Positions 1-9,328 of a stretch of DNA of 64,000 bases are shown here, in pieces (position 1 is the first letter of the stretch; each line of letters starts with the position of its first letter). Position numbers and translations under genes: made by a program. A model generated the notes under the pieces. The model was given only the letters and a program-made list of their open reading frames with translations. It was not told the origin of the DNA and ran no database searches. The DNA is from Pedobacter sp. ISL-64 (GTDB taxonomy: Bacteria; Bacteroidota; Bacteroidia; Sphingobacteriales; Sphingobacteriaceae), in the NCBI RefSeq assembly GCF_018613605.1, contig NZ_JAGGPU010000014.1, positions 1 to 64,000 of the forward strand. Direction: 5' to 3'.

Positions 1-3000
1 ATAAAAGGAGATAAGGGCGATACAGGAGCAGCAGGTAAATCTGCGTTTGAGATCTGGAAGGAAATCCCGGGCAACGAAACCAAAACTGCAGCGGATTATG
101 CTACAGCTATAAAAGGGGACACGGGAGCAACTGGAGCAGCAGGTAAATCTGCGTTTGAGATCTGGAAGGAAATCCCGGGCAACGAAACCAAAACTGCAGC
201 GGATTATGTTACAAGTCTAAAGGGCGATAAGGGAGATAATGGAATAGGTGGAGTAACCAATGCAGATAATGGATTAACAAAAACTGGTGATGGTACAGTT
301 GCAGTTCCTTATCACATTACACTTGGTGGCTCTTTAAACTCTCCAACTACAATAGTAACAACCTCTGCTAATAGTTTGGCATTGCAAGGACTGCAAACTG
401 GTGCTGCTACAGATAAAGTTGTTGTTGCTGACGCAACAGGTGTTTTAAAAACAGCAACTATTGCAAGTTTAATTCCTGCAACAACAAATCTTCTAAGTTC
501 TTCTGCAAATACGATTACCTCTACAGTAAACGGGATTGCGGTAACAGCCCCAGCGGTGAACACGAATGTATTGAGCAGTTCTGGTAACACACTGACTTCA
601 ACAGTGAATGGTATTGCCAGTAATGCTATTGATCTGAGTTCAGCAATTGCCGCTGGTACGACTAATGTCTTGTCCCTTGCAGGTAATACCTTAACAAGTA
701 ATGTAAACGGTGTAAGCTCTACCTCAAATGCAGTAAGTGGTGTCTCGAATACCTTGGTTGGCAAAGACCTGAGTACTACAGTAAACGGAGTGACAGGGGC
801 TACGGTAGATTTAACACCAGCCCTGGCAGCAGCAACTACAAATGTTTTAACAAATCCATTAAATACCATAACTTCCACTGTAAATGGTGTTGCGGTGACT
901 GCACCTGCAGTAAATACCGTTAGCAACGCTTCAGCTGTAAATACAGCAACGGTAACGGTAAATGGAGTAACCAGCACGGGTGCACCTATTGTAAATACCA
1001 ATACGGCAGCGTTAACAGGAACAACCTTAACCAATACGGTAAACGGTGTTGCTGGCAGTGTAGATTTGGCACCTGCGGTAGCAGCAGCAAGTACCAATAC
1101 GTTAACGAACCCATTGAATACCATAACCTCTACGGTAAATGGTATTGCGGTAACAGCACCAGCAGTAAACACAAATACATCTTCTTTAACAGGAAGTACT
1201 TTGACAACTACAGTAAACGGGGTTGCCGGCAGTGTTGATCTGGCACCGGCTGTAGCCGCAGCAACTACAAATGTTTTAACAAATCCATTGAATACCATAA
1301 CCTCTACGGTAAATGGTATTGCGGTAACAGCACCAGCAGTAAACACAAATACCTCATCATTAACAGGAAGTACATTAACAACAACAGTAAATGGTGTTGC
1401 CGGAAGTGTTGATTTAGCACCAGCGGTAGCCGCATCGACCACAGTAAGTAATGCTTCATCAGCGAATGCTTCAACGGTAACGGTAAACGGGGTGACCAGC
1501 ACGGGTGCACCAATAGTAAACAGTAATGTATTGAGCAGTTCTGGTAACACACTGACTTCAACAGTGAATGGTGTTTCCAGTAATGCTATTGATCTGAGTT
1601 CAGCAATTGCCGCTGGTACGACTAATGTCTTGTCCCTTGCAGGTAATACCTTAACAAGTAATGTAAACGGTGTAAGCTCTACCTCAAATGCAGTTAGTGG
1701 GGTTTCGAATACCTTGGTTGGTAAAGACCTGAGTACTACTGTAAATGGAGTAACAGGGGCTACGGTAGATTTAACACCAGCCCTGGCAGCAGCCACTACA
1801 AATGTTTTAACGAATCCATTAAATACCATAACTTCCACTGTAAATGGTGTTGCGGTGACTGCACCTGCAGTAAACACAAATACCTCATCATTAACAGGAA
1901 GTACATTAACAACAACAGTGAACGGTGTTGCCGGAAGTGTTGATTTAGCACCGGCTGTAGCCGCATCGACCACAGTAAGTAATGCTTCATCAGCGAATGC
2001 TTCAACGGTAACGGTAAACGGGGTGACCAGCACGGGTGCACCAATAGTAAACAGTAATGTATTGAGCAGTTCTGGTAACACACTGACTTCAACAGTGAAT
2101 GGTATTGCCAGTAATGCTATTGATCTGAGTTCGGCAATTGCCGCTGGTACGACTAATGTCTTGTCCCTTGCAGGTAATACCTTAACAAGTAATGTAAACG
2201 GTGTAAGCTCTACCTCAAATGCAGTAAGTGGGGTCTCGAATACCTTGGTTGGTAAAGACCTGAGTACTACTGTAAACGGAGTGACAGGGGCTACGGTAGA
2301 TTTAACACCAGCACTGGCAGCAGCCACTACAAATGTTTTAACAAATCCATTAAATACCATAACCTCTACGGTAAATGGTATTGCGGTGACTGCACCTGCA
2401 GTAAATACCGTTAGCAACGCTTCAGCTGTAAATACAGCAACGGTAACGGTAAATGGAGTAACCAGCACGGGTGCACCTATTGTAAATACCAATACGGCAG
2501 CGTTAACAGGAACAACCTTAACCAATACGGTAAACGGTGTTGCGGGCAGTGTAGATTTGGCACCTGCGGTAGCAGCAGCAAGTACCAATACGTTAACGAA
2601 CCCATTGAACACCATAACTTCCACTGTAAATGGTATTGCGGTAACAGCACCAGCAGTAAACACAAATACCTCATCATTAACAGGAAGTACATTAACAACA
2701 ACAGTGAACGGTGTTGCCGGAAGTGTTGATTTAGCACCGGCTGTAGCCGCATCGACCACAGTAAGTAATGCTTCATCAGCGAATGCTTCAACGGTAACGG
2801 TAAACGGGGTGACCAGCACGGGTGCACCAATAGTAAACAGTAATGTATTGAGCAGTTCTGGTAACACACTGACTTCAACAGTGAATGGTATTGCCAGTAA
2901 TGCTATTGATCTGAGTTCAGCAATTGCCGCTGGTACGACCAATGTCCTGTCCCTTGCGGGTAATACCTTAACAAGTAATGTAAACGGTGTAAGCTCTACC

Positions 3001-5811
3001 TCAAATGCGGTAAGTGGCGTATCGAATACCTTGGTTGGCAAAGACCTGAGTACTACGGTAAACGGAGTGACAGGGGCTACGGTAGATTTAACACCAGCAC
3101 TGGCAGCAGCAACTACAAATGTTTTAACGAATCCATTGAACACCATAACCTCTACGGTAAATGGTGTTGCGGTGACTGCACCAGCAGTAAACACAAATAC
3201 CTCTTCTTTGACAGGAAGTACGCTGACCACAACAGTGAACGGGGTTGCCGGCAGTGTTGATCTGGCACCGGCTGTAGCCGCATCGACCACAGTAAGTAAT
3301 GCTTCATCAGCGAATGCTTCAACGGTAACGGTAAACGGGGTGACCAGCACGGGTGCACCAATAGTAAACAGTAATGTATTGAGCAGTTCTGGTAACACAC
3401 TGACTTCAACAGTGAATGGTATTGCCAGTAATGCTATTGATCTGAGTTCAGCAATTGCCGCTGGTACGACCAATGTCCTGTCCCTTGCAGGTAATACCTT
3501 AACAAGTAATGTAAACGGTGTAAGCTCTACCTCAAATGCAGTAAGTGGCGTATCGAATACCTTGGTTGGCAAAGACCTGAGTACTACGGTAAACGGAGTA
3601 ACAGGGGCTACGGTAGATTTAACACCAGCACTGGCAGCGGCGACTACAAATGTTTTAACGAATCCATTAAATACCATAACCTCTACGGTAAATGGTGTTG
3701 CGGTGACTGCACCAGCAGTAAACACAAATACCTCATCATTAACAGGAAGTACGCTGACCACAACAGTGAACGGGGTTGCCGGAAGTGTTGATCTGGCACC
3801 GGCTGTAGCCGCAGCAAGTACCAATACGTTAACGAACCCATTGAACACCATAACCTCTACGGTAAATGGTATTGCGGTAACAGCACCAGCAGTAAACACA
3901 AATACCTCATCATTAACAGGAAGTACATTAACAACAACAGTGAACGGGGTTGCCGGCAGTGTTGATCTGGCACCGGCTGTAGCCGCATCGACCACAGTAA
4001 GTAATGCTTCATCAGCGAATGCTTCAACGGTAACGGTAAACGGGGTGACCAGCACGGGTGCACCAATAGTAAACAGTAATGTATTGAGCAGTTCTGGTAA
4101 CACACTGACTTCAACAGTGAATGGTATTGCCAGTAATGCTATTGATCTGAGTTCAGCAATTGCCGCTGGTACGACCAATGTCCTGTCCCTTGGGGGTAAT
4201 ACCTTAACAAGTAATGTAAACGGTGTAAGCTCTACCTCAAATGCAGTAAGTGGCGTATCGAATACCTTGGTTGGCAAAGACCTGAGTACTACGGTAAACG
4301 GAGTGACAGGGGCTACGGTAGATTTAACACCAGCACTGGCAGCGGCGACTACAAATGTTTTAACGAATCCATTAAATACCATAACCTCTACGGTAAATGG
4401 TGTTGCGGTGACTGCACCAGCAGTAAACACAAATACCTCATCATTAACAGGAAGTACGCTGACCACAACAGTGAACGGGGTTGCCGGCAGTGTTGATCTG
4501 GCACCGGCTGTAGCCGCATCGACCACAGTAAGTAATGCTTCATCAGCGAATGCTTCAACGGTAACGGTAAACGGGGTGACCAGCACGGGTGCACCAATAG
4601 TAAACAGTAATGTATTGAGCAGTTCTGGTAACACACTGACTTCAACAGTGAATGGTATTGCCAGTAATGCTATTGATCTGAGTTCAGCAATTGCCGCTGG
4701 TACGACTAATGTCCTGTCCCTTGCAGGTAATACCTTAACAAGTAATGTAAACGGTGTAAGCTCTACCTCAAATGCAGTAAGTGGTGTATCGAATACCTTG
4801 GTTGGCAAAGACCTGAGTACTACGGTAAATGGAGTGACAGGGGCTACGGTAGATTTAACACCAGCCCTGGCAGCAGCAACTACAAATGTTTTAACAAATC
4901 CATTAAATACCATAACTTCCACTGTAAATGGTATTGCGGTGACTGCACCAGCAGTAAATACCGTTAGCAACGCTTCAGCTGTAAATACAGCAACGGTAAC
5001 GGTAAATGGAGTAACCAGCACGGGTGCACCTATTGTAAATACCAATACGGCAGCGTTAACAGGAACAACCTTAACCAATACGGTAAACGGTGTTGCAGGA
5101 AGTGTAGATTTAGCACCGGCGGTAGCAGCAGCAACTACGAATACTTTATCAAATAATACAAATAATATAATCACTTCTGTAGTAAATGGTATTAGTTCAA
5201 CCGCACCAGCGATAACCAGTCTAGGAAGCCTTTTTAATCAGAACACGAATGTGTTATTAACACAAGTAAATAGTATTGAAGTAACTACAGATCTAACACC
5301 ACTTAAAATAGAGCCTTGGTTTGTTCAAGGTGGTACTACACAAGCAACTACGGATGTTCAGGCTATATACCACACTGGTAATGTAGCCATCGGACAGAAC
5401 GTTATGTTTGGTTCTGCAGGAGAAAAACTTGCAGTAAATGGTGCAATCAGAACAGCTAGTAGTGTGTATGCCGATTATGTGTTTGAGGATTACTTTACAG
5501 GATCATCAACTATCAAGTCGGACTATAAATTTAAAAGTTTAAATGAAGTGGAAAAATATATTAAAGAGAACAACCATCTTCCTGGTGTAACCTCAATTAA
5601 AGATTTGCTTAAAACAAAAGAGGGGTATTCTTTCAACTTAACTGAATTATCAGTTCAGTCTTTAGAAAAATTGGAGGAATTATACCTCCATGTAATTGAG
5701 CAACAAAAACAAATTGAAGCTAAAAACCTAGAGATCGAAAACATGAAGATGCGCTTATTGAAGTTAGAACAACTCATCATGAAAGATGGCTTTTTAAAAA
5801 ATAAAAATTAA
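1..5811 (+). CDS. Giant repetitive surface protein (collagen-like then TVNG-module repeats), 5' end outside window
   Basis: The frame is open from base 1, so the start lies upstream. The first ~80 residues are collagen-like GXX triplets (GDKGDTGAAG) interrupted by two copies of a block containing KSAFEIWKEIPGN. From about residue 160 to 1715 the protein is a run of roughly 26-33-residue units, each carrying TVNG or NVNG, rich in Thr, Ser, Asn, Ala and Val and without Cys. The C-terminal ~180 residues are non-repetitive and end in a coiled coil preceded by the motif NNHLPGV and a SLEKLEELY heptad stretch, a tail common to Bacteroidota repetitive surface and tail-fibre-like proteins. This suggests a fibrous, probably oligomeric, cell-surface or secreted adhesin; no enzyme motif is visible. 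The secretion signal would lie outside the window. The repeat part is certain; the adhesin role is inference. A phage-derived fibre is an alternative, but no phage genes are nearby. Confidence 0.85.
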   Translation: MKGDKGDTGAAGKSAFEIWKEIPGNETKTAADYATAIKGDTGATGAAGKSAFEIWKEIPGNETKTAADYVTSLKGDKGDNGIGGVTNADNGLTKTGDGTVAVPYHITLGGSLNSPTTIVTTSANSLALQGLQTGAATDKVVVADATGVLKTATIASLIPATTNLLSSSANTITSTVNGIAVTAPAVNTNVLSSSGNTLTSTVNGIASNAIDLSSAIAAGTTNVLSLAGNTLTSNVNGVSSTSNAVSGVSNTLVGKDLSTTVNGVTGATVDLTPALAAATTNVLTNPLNTITSTVNGVAVTAPAVNTVSNASAVNTATVTVNGVTSTGAPIVNTNTAALTGTTLTNTVNGVAGSVDLAPAVAAASTNTLTNPLNTITSTVNGIAVTAPAVNTNTSSLTGSTLTTTVNGVAGSVDLAPAVAAATTNVLTNPLNTITSTVNGIAVTAPAVNTNTSSLTGSTLTTTVNGVAGSVDLAPAVAASTTVSNASSANASTVTVNGVTSTGAPIVNSNVLSSSGNTLTSTVNGVSSNAIDLSSAIAAGTTNVLSLAGNTLTSNVNGVSSTSNAVSGVSNTLVGKDLSTTVNGVTGATVDLTPALAAATTNVLTNPLNTITSTVNGVAVTAPAVNTNTSSLTGSTLTTTVNGVAGSVDLAPAVAASTTVSNASSANASTVTVNGVTSTGAPIVNSNVLSSSGNTLTSTVNGIASNAIDLSSAIAAGTTNVLSLAGNTLTSNVNGVSSTSNAVSGVSNTLVGKDLSTTVNGVTGATVDLTPALAAATTNVLTNPLNTITSTVNGIAVTAPAVNTVSNASAVNTATVTVNGVTSTGAPIVNTNTAALTGTTLTNTVNGVAGSVDLAPAVAAASTNTLTNPLNTITSTVNGIAVTAPAVNTNTSSLTGSTLTTTVNGVAGSVDLAPAVAASTTVSNASSANASTVTVNGVTSTGAPIVNSNVLSSSGNTLTSTVNGIASNAIDLSSAIAAGTTNVLSLAGNTLTSNVNGVSSTSNAVSGVSNTLVGKDLSTTVNGVTGATVDLTPALAAATTNVLTNPLNTITSTVNGVAVTAPAVNTNTSSLTGSTLTTTVNGVAGSVDLAPAVAASTTVSNASSANASTVTVNGVTSTGAPIVNSNVLSSSGNTLTSTVNGIASNAIDLSSAIAAGTTNVLSLAGNTLTSNVNGVSSTSNAVSGVSNTLVGKDLSTTVNGVTGATVDLTPALAAATTNVLTNPLNTITSTVNGVAVTAPAVNTNTSSLTGSTLTTTVNGVAGSVDLAPAVAAASTNTLTNPLNTITSTVNGIAVTAPAVNTNTSSLTGSTLTTTVNGVAGSVDLAPAVAASTTVSNASSANASTVTVNGVTSTGAPIVNSNVLSSSGNTLTSTVNGIASNAIDLSSAIAAGTTNVLSLGGNTLTSNVNGVSSTSNAVSGVSNTLVGKDLSTTVNGVTGATVDLTPALAAATTNVLTNPLNTITSTVNGVAVTAPAVNTNTSSLTGSTLTTTVNGVAGSVDLAPAVAASTTVSNASSANASTVTVNGVTSTGAPIVNSNVLSSSGNTLTSTVNGIASNAIDLSSAIAAGTTNVLSLAGNTLTSNVNGVSSTSNAVSGVSNTLVGKDLSTTVNGVTGATVDLTPALAAATTNVLTNPLNTITSTVNGIAVTAPAVNTVSNASAVNTATVTVNGVTSTGAPIVNTNTAALTGTTLTNTVNGVAGSVDLAPAVAAATTNTLSNNTNNIITSVVNGISSTAPAITSLGSLFNQNTNVLLTQVNSIEVTTDLTPLKIEPWFVQGGTTQATTDVQAIYHTGNVAIGQNVMFGSAGEKLAVNGAIRTASSVYADYVFEDYFTGSSTIKSDYKFKSLNEVEKYIKENNHLPGVTSIKDLLKTKEGYSFNLTELSVQSLEKLEELYLHVIEQQKQIEAKNLEIENMKMRLLKLEQLIMKDGFLKNKN
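31..246 (+). repeat. Two 108-bp direct repeats in the collagen-like segment
   Basis: The sequence starting gcaggtaaatctgcg at 31 recurs at 139, a period of 108 bp (36 residues). Each unit joins a short GXX stretch to a block with KSAFEIWKEIPGN. The array probably continues upstream of the window; the second unit diverges near its end into the non-repeat linker. Confidence 0.8.
484..5139 (+). repeat. Mosaic array of near-identical coding modules with a 531-bp higher-order unit
   Basis: A landmark segment (aatgtattgagcagttctgg) occurs at 565, 1525, 2056, 2842, 3373, 4078 and 4609, giving spacings of 960, 531, 786, 531, 705 and 531 bp. The 531-bp unit is 177 residues and splits into six sub-modules of 33, 28, 31, 26, 32 and 27 residues. 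The longer spacings equal 177 residues plus whole sub-modules (+58, +85 and +143 residues), so length varies only by complete units and the frame is always kept. Copies differ at few, mostly synonymous, positions, which points to recent duplication or gene conversion. Confidence 0.9.
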
Positions 5812-5967
5812 ATCCCTATTAATTATAAAATGAAAAGATCTATTTTATCTGTTAGCACCTTGTTTCTGTGATATGTGCTTCTAAAAGAAATACAGATTTC
5901 AAAAAAAACAAAGAGATAAAAGCACACAAGCTAATGTCTTAGAATAGGAAAAATTATAATAAAATAT

Positions 5968-7104
5968 ATGAAAAAAATAACTTTAATTGTTCTGTCCTTA
6001 TTACTGTCTGTTTGTGCTTTTGCCCAAACAGGCGTTAATACAACCACACCAAATGCCAATGCGGCATTAGATGTAGTATCAACCAATAAAGGATTATTGC
6101 CGCCCCGTGTGGCCCTAACCGCCACCAACGCTGCCGCACCATTGAGTGCAAATGTTGCAGGTATGGTGGTGTATAACACGGCAACTGCAGGTACCGCCCC
6201 TAATAACGTAGTGCCTGGCTTGTATTATAATAATGGTGCCATATGGGTACCAGTTACCGTTGTTACACCTGCAATTACAGTAAGCAATACGGTTGCTGGC
6301 AATAACCTTTCTACTACCGTAAACGGTACTACGGGTACCGCAGTTGTTATACCCAACATTTATACCGCTGATGGTACTTTAGCGGGCAATAGAACGGTTA
6401 CTCAAGTAGCATCTACTTTGGCATTTACATCTACTGCTACAAATGGTTTTAGTGTAGATGGAACTACATTTTCAGTAGATGCATCCAATAATAGAGTAGG
6501 TTTGGGAACAGCCGCACCATCAACTACCTTAGATGTTGCCAGTGCTTCAAGCCCGGCCTTTCGTTTGGTAGATGGTACTCAAGGAGCTGGAAAAGTGCTT
6601 TCTTCGGATATTAATGGTTATGCTTCATGGGTAAATAATGTAGCAGTAACGCCAACTGTTTTAGGTGTTAATCCTAGTTCAACAATTCCTTATGCTGCTC
6701 CAAACACAGCGAAATACATGGGCATGAGTATTACCCTTCCAGCCGGTAAATGGATAATTACTGTGGGTTTATTGATTAATGGATTGAGTACTTATGGAAC
6801 TGGTGCGGCTGCATTAGTGAGACATCGATTTAGCACAAGTGGCTCTTCGTTTACACCCATTAGTGGTACTCAACTATTACAAACAGGAAGCTTTGGTTTT
6901 TTACTTGCTACTATTCCTTATACTAATAATATGATAAATTTCTATATGATGAATGGTAGTTTGTGTGTTAATATGGCAAGCGAAACTACACTTTATTTAT
7001 GGGCTGATAATGCAGGATCTTTAGCAAGTGCAGGTGCTACATTCACTAATTTAAATGTAAATAATAATGGAGAAAATTACATTTATGCAATTCCAATTAA
7101 TTAG
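5968..7104 (+). CDS. Secreted protein related to the TVNG repeat protein
   Basis: This 378-residue protein begins with a clear signal peptide (MKKITLIVLSLLLSVCAFAQ, cleavage after CAFAQ). It is followed by the NPNAALDV-like motif PNANAALDVVST and GLLPPRV, typical of Bacteroidota secreted structural proteins. Residues ~100-120 carry NNLSTTVNG, the same motif that builds the large upstream protein, and residues ~180-200 contain APSTTLDVASAS, a second copy of the ALDV-type motif. The C-terminal ~150 residues look like a compact beta-rich tip domain. It lies 157 bp after the repeat protein on the same strand. No catalytic motif is visible. It may be a small surface or fibre component secreted with its neighbour; the function is unknown. 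Confidence 0.8.
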   Translation: MKKITLIVLSLLLSVCAFAQTGVNTTTPNANAALDVVSTNKGLLPPRVALTATNAAAPLSANVAGMVVYNTATAGTAPNNVVPGLYYNNGAIWVPVTVVTPAITVSNTVAGNNLSTTVNGTTGTAVVIPNIYTADGTLAGNRTVTQVASTLAFTSTATNGFSVDGTTFSVDASNNRVGLGTAAPSTTLDVASASSPAFRLVDGTQGAGKVLSSDINGYASWVNNVAVTPTVLGVNPSSTIPYAAPNTAKYMGMSITLPAGKWIITVGLLINGLSTYGTGAAALVRHRFSTSGSSFTPISGTQLLQTGSFGFLLATIPYTNNMINFYMMNGSLCVNMASETTLYLWADNAGSLASAGATFTNLNVNNNGENYIYAIPIN

Positions 7105-7219
7105 ATTTTTGAAAAAGGGGTTTGGTACGGCTAATTTTACTGGCCATAGCGGTCGATGCAACATTTACCCACAATTTGTTAAAAATTGAAAGACCAAAAC
7201 GCCTTGTTCAATTTGTTAA

Positions 7220-7513
7220 TTTTACAGCCTATGCACCCAGCGTTCAAATACTACTGATGCTGGTGACGGATATCTGGGAGGAGTATTGATTTTGACTGGT
7301 TCTACTACGGGTGGCACATCTCAATACGGGAATGTTAATTGGACTAAAATTCCAATTTTTGAAATTGGAGGAAGTGGTGTACCTATAGCCTCATCACTGT
7401 CAAGTTTGGTAAAACTTACAGCGGGGATATTATTAAATTTCAAGTAGCTATTTATGAAGCATCTGTTACTACTAATGTAGATTATGAGATTAATATTCTT
7501 CGGGGTAGATTAA
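7220..7513 (+). pseudogene. Decayed C-terminal tip of a secreted protein, frameshifted
   Basis: Two overlapping frames read as coding sequence. One (7220 to about 7390) gives GYLGGVLILTGSTTGG and then NWTKIPIFEIGGSGVP. The other (from 7390) gives LITVKFGKTYSGDIIKFQVA, then EASVTTNVDYEINILRGRL. Joining them needs one frameshift near 7390. The second frame is then broken by the MITE-like insertion at 7514; without the insertion it would stop after only a few more codons, so the element landed near the natural end of the gene. The product resembles the beta-rich ends of secreted fibre proteins like the one just upstream. No start or signal peptide remains. Confidence 0.45.
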
Positions 7514-7641
7514 GAAACTGTTTAAAATTAGACAAGAAAAATTACCTGTTGTTATGCAGAGCCTGTCGAAACATTTTATCAATAGGTCTTCGATAAACTT
7601 ATACTGACAAGTAAAATAAACTGCCGAATTTAAACAGTTTC
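7514..7641. mobile_element. 128-bp MITE-like element with terminal inverted repeats and TAA target duplication
   Basis: The left end GAAACTGTTTAAA (7514-7526) is matched at the right end by its reverse complement TTTAAACAGTTTC (7629-7641), 13 of 13 bases. Both sides carry TAA (7511-7513 and 7642-7644), as expected of a 3-bp target duplication. There is no transposase inside, and its position inside a broken gene fits an insertion. IS5-family elements often duplicate TNA or TAA, and an IS5-family remnant with a similar end (GAGCCTGTTTAAA) lies at about 13.3-13.66 kb, so a related element may have moved it. Confidence 0.65.
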
Positions 7642-7683
7642 TAATAATATAATTAAAATAATAAATAATTAAAAGAACAGTGA

Positions 7684-7923
7684 GGTATATATATTAGACC
7701 CGTACCCGATGCCAATTATTTAGCTAGGGGAAGTCATTATGCTGCGAAGGCGTTGAGTTTAACAGTTGGAGAATTAATGCAATATACAACTTTGCTAGTG
7801 GTATCAAGTGTGGGTTATCAAAGTCCGTTTTACAATGGCCTCTGGTACGATTGTACCATTATTTCTTCTGAAACAGGAGGTGGTAATGTAACGATACAAA
7901 AGATAAAAACAATGTGGTTTTAG
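7684..7923 (+). pseudogene. Orphan C-terminal fragment of a secreted protein
   Basis: An open frame without a credible start runs from 7684 to the TAG at 7921. It reads VPDANYLARGSHYAAKALSL and ends GGGNVTIQKIKTMWF, which looks like the end of a beta-rich tip domain. With the preceding fragment it suggests that this interval once held one or more genes like the secreted protein at 5968-7104, or alternative tips. The assignment rests on composition only. Confidence 0.35.
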
Positions 7924-7996
7924 TAATAATAATTTTGTATGAATTTACCACTTAACATAGATAAATTTCAGTAATGAACCTTTTTAACAAGGATAT

Positions 7997-9286
7997 ATGA
8001 AAATAAACAAACAATATTTACTGGTCGCCTTACTTTTGTTCAGTTTTTCTGAGTTGAATGCCCAGAGCGGTTCGGGGAGTATGACGGTCGATGAGTCAGT
8101 TGTTGTGGTTTCAGCAGGTACTACCGAGCAGCGGTTTAGTGAAGGCACTTATTTTGGTCCAAAAGCGAACTGGGAGATCAACGGTACGTTGGAGATTTAC
8201 AGCAAGAATGTTTGGATTGCGCCGGGTGCTACTTTTAGTGGTACGGGCAAGATCATCATTTACAACCCGGGCACGAACCCTTTTTACCCGTCTATGGCCC
8301 CGGGCCCGACGAATATCGATGGGAACAACGGTAACTTCATCAACCTGATTATCGAACACCGGAATGCGGAAAACATTATGCTGGCCGAGGTTACCGATCC
8401 TGGTTACGGTACTTCGAACCCTTCTGCGGCTTTATCCGCAGCGCTGAACATTGGTGGCAGGCTGAATTTAGCGGTGGACCTTGCAGATGTTATCCTGAAC
8501 GGCCATAACCTGGCCTTCAATAGTTCTGGTAAAATTATCGGTTACAGTAAAGAGCGGATGGTGGTTACAGGCAACAGCATTGCCGGTCATATGATCAAAG
8601 ATTATGCAGGGAGCGATGGTTTTGTATTTCCTGTGGGTATTGAAGAAGGGGATTATACGCCCGCCACTTTAACTCCCGGCAGTGCGGGGAAACTGTTTGT
8701 TAGTGTCCAGGATTTTCAAAGTGCAAACAAGACTATTAAAAACCCGGCTCTTGGTATGGGCCGGGTGTGGCATATTTACGGAAGCCCGTCTGTTAGTGCA
8801 AACATGACCCTGCAGCATAATAGTACTACCAATGGTTCATTATTTAAAGATGCCAATGCAGCCATAGCGCGCTATATCAATGCCGATAAATGGGATATAC
8901 TGAAAGGTGCAAACCCAGGTGCGGGGATTCATACGCGAAATAATATTGCTATGGTAACCGATCTGGCCGCCAATGGAGGTTACTTCACTAAACTTGCTGT
9001 ATCGGGTTCTGCTTTAATGGTGCCGACTTTATTTACCCCCAATGGAGACGGGGCGAACGATGCTTTTGAGATCCGTGGTCTTGAATTATTTGAGCAGAAT
9101 GACCTGGTTATCGTTAACCGCTGGGGCAATGAGGTATTTAAAGCAACATCCTATCAGAATAACTGGACAGGTGAGGGCTTAAATGAAGGTACCTATTTCT
9201 ATGTGCTTAGGGTGAAAGAAAGCGGGGACTCAGATTGGCAGGTATTCAAAGGATACACTACCCTGATCAGGGCCTTTAAGAAATAG
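7997..9286 (+). CDS. Secreted protein with type IX secretion C-terminal sorting domain (gliding-motility type)
   Basis: The 429-residue product starts with a signal peptide ending ELNAQ. The middle part is a beta-rich, glycine-rich region of unknown role. The last ~90 residues form a type B sorting domain: PTLFTPNGDGANDAFEIRG, then VIVNRWGNEVF and the W-G-LNEGTYFYVLRV stretch. In that family (gliding motility-associated C-terminal domain) the segment directs export through the type IX system and anchoring at the surface. The next two genes encode PorP/SprF-like and OmpA-like proteins, and this three-gene arrangement is frequent in Bacteroidota, where the PorP-like partner is thought to hold the exported protein. 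GC content is higher than in the preceding repeat genes. The passenger's function is unknown. Confidence 0.88.
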   Translation: MKINKQYLLVALLLFSFSELNAQSGSGSMTVDESVVVVSAGTTEQRFSEGTYFGPKANWEINGTLEIYSKNVWIAPGATFSGTGKIIIYNPGTNPFYPSMAPGPTNIDGNNGNFINLIIEHRNAENIMLAEVTDPGYGTSNPSAALSAALNIGGRLNLAVDLADVILNGHNLAFNSSGKIIGYSKERMVVTGNSIAGHMIKDYAGSDGFVFPVGIEEGDYTPATLTPGSAGKLFVSVQDFQSANKTIKNPALGMGRVWHIYGSPSVSANMTLQHNSTTNGSLFKDANAAIARYINADKWDILKGANPGAGIHTRNNIAMVTDLAANGGYFTKLAVSGSALMVPTLFTPNGDGANDAFEIRGLELFEQNDLVIVNRWGNEVFKATSYQNNWTGEGLNEGTYFYVLRVKESGDSDWQVFKGYTTLIRAFKK

Positions 9287-9328
9287 ACTGTGAACAGGAA
9301 AACCTGATCATTCAATGAATTAAAAAAG

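Noticed and set aside
312..5174. 1620-residue minus-strand open frame over the repeat array
   Set aside because: It mirrors the sense repeats and arises from their codon make-up. It has no signal peptide or domain, and the sense frame has a normal Bacteroidota C-terminal tail.
5812..5967. Possible short lipoprotein or secreted peptide starting MKRSILSVST
   Set aside because: The frame stops after 13 codons at 5871; it is at most the remains of a signal peptide.
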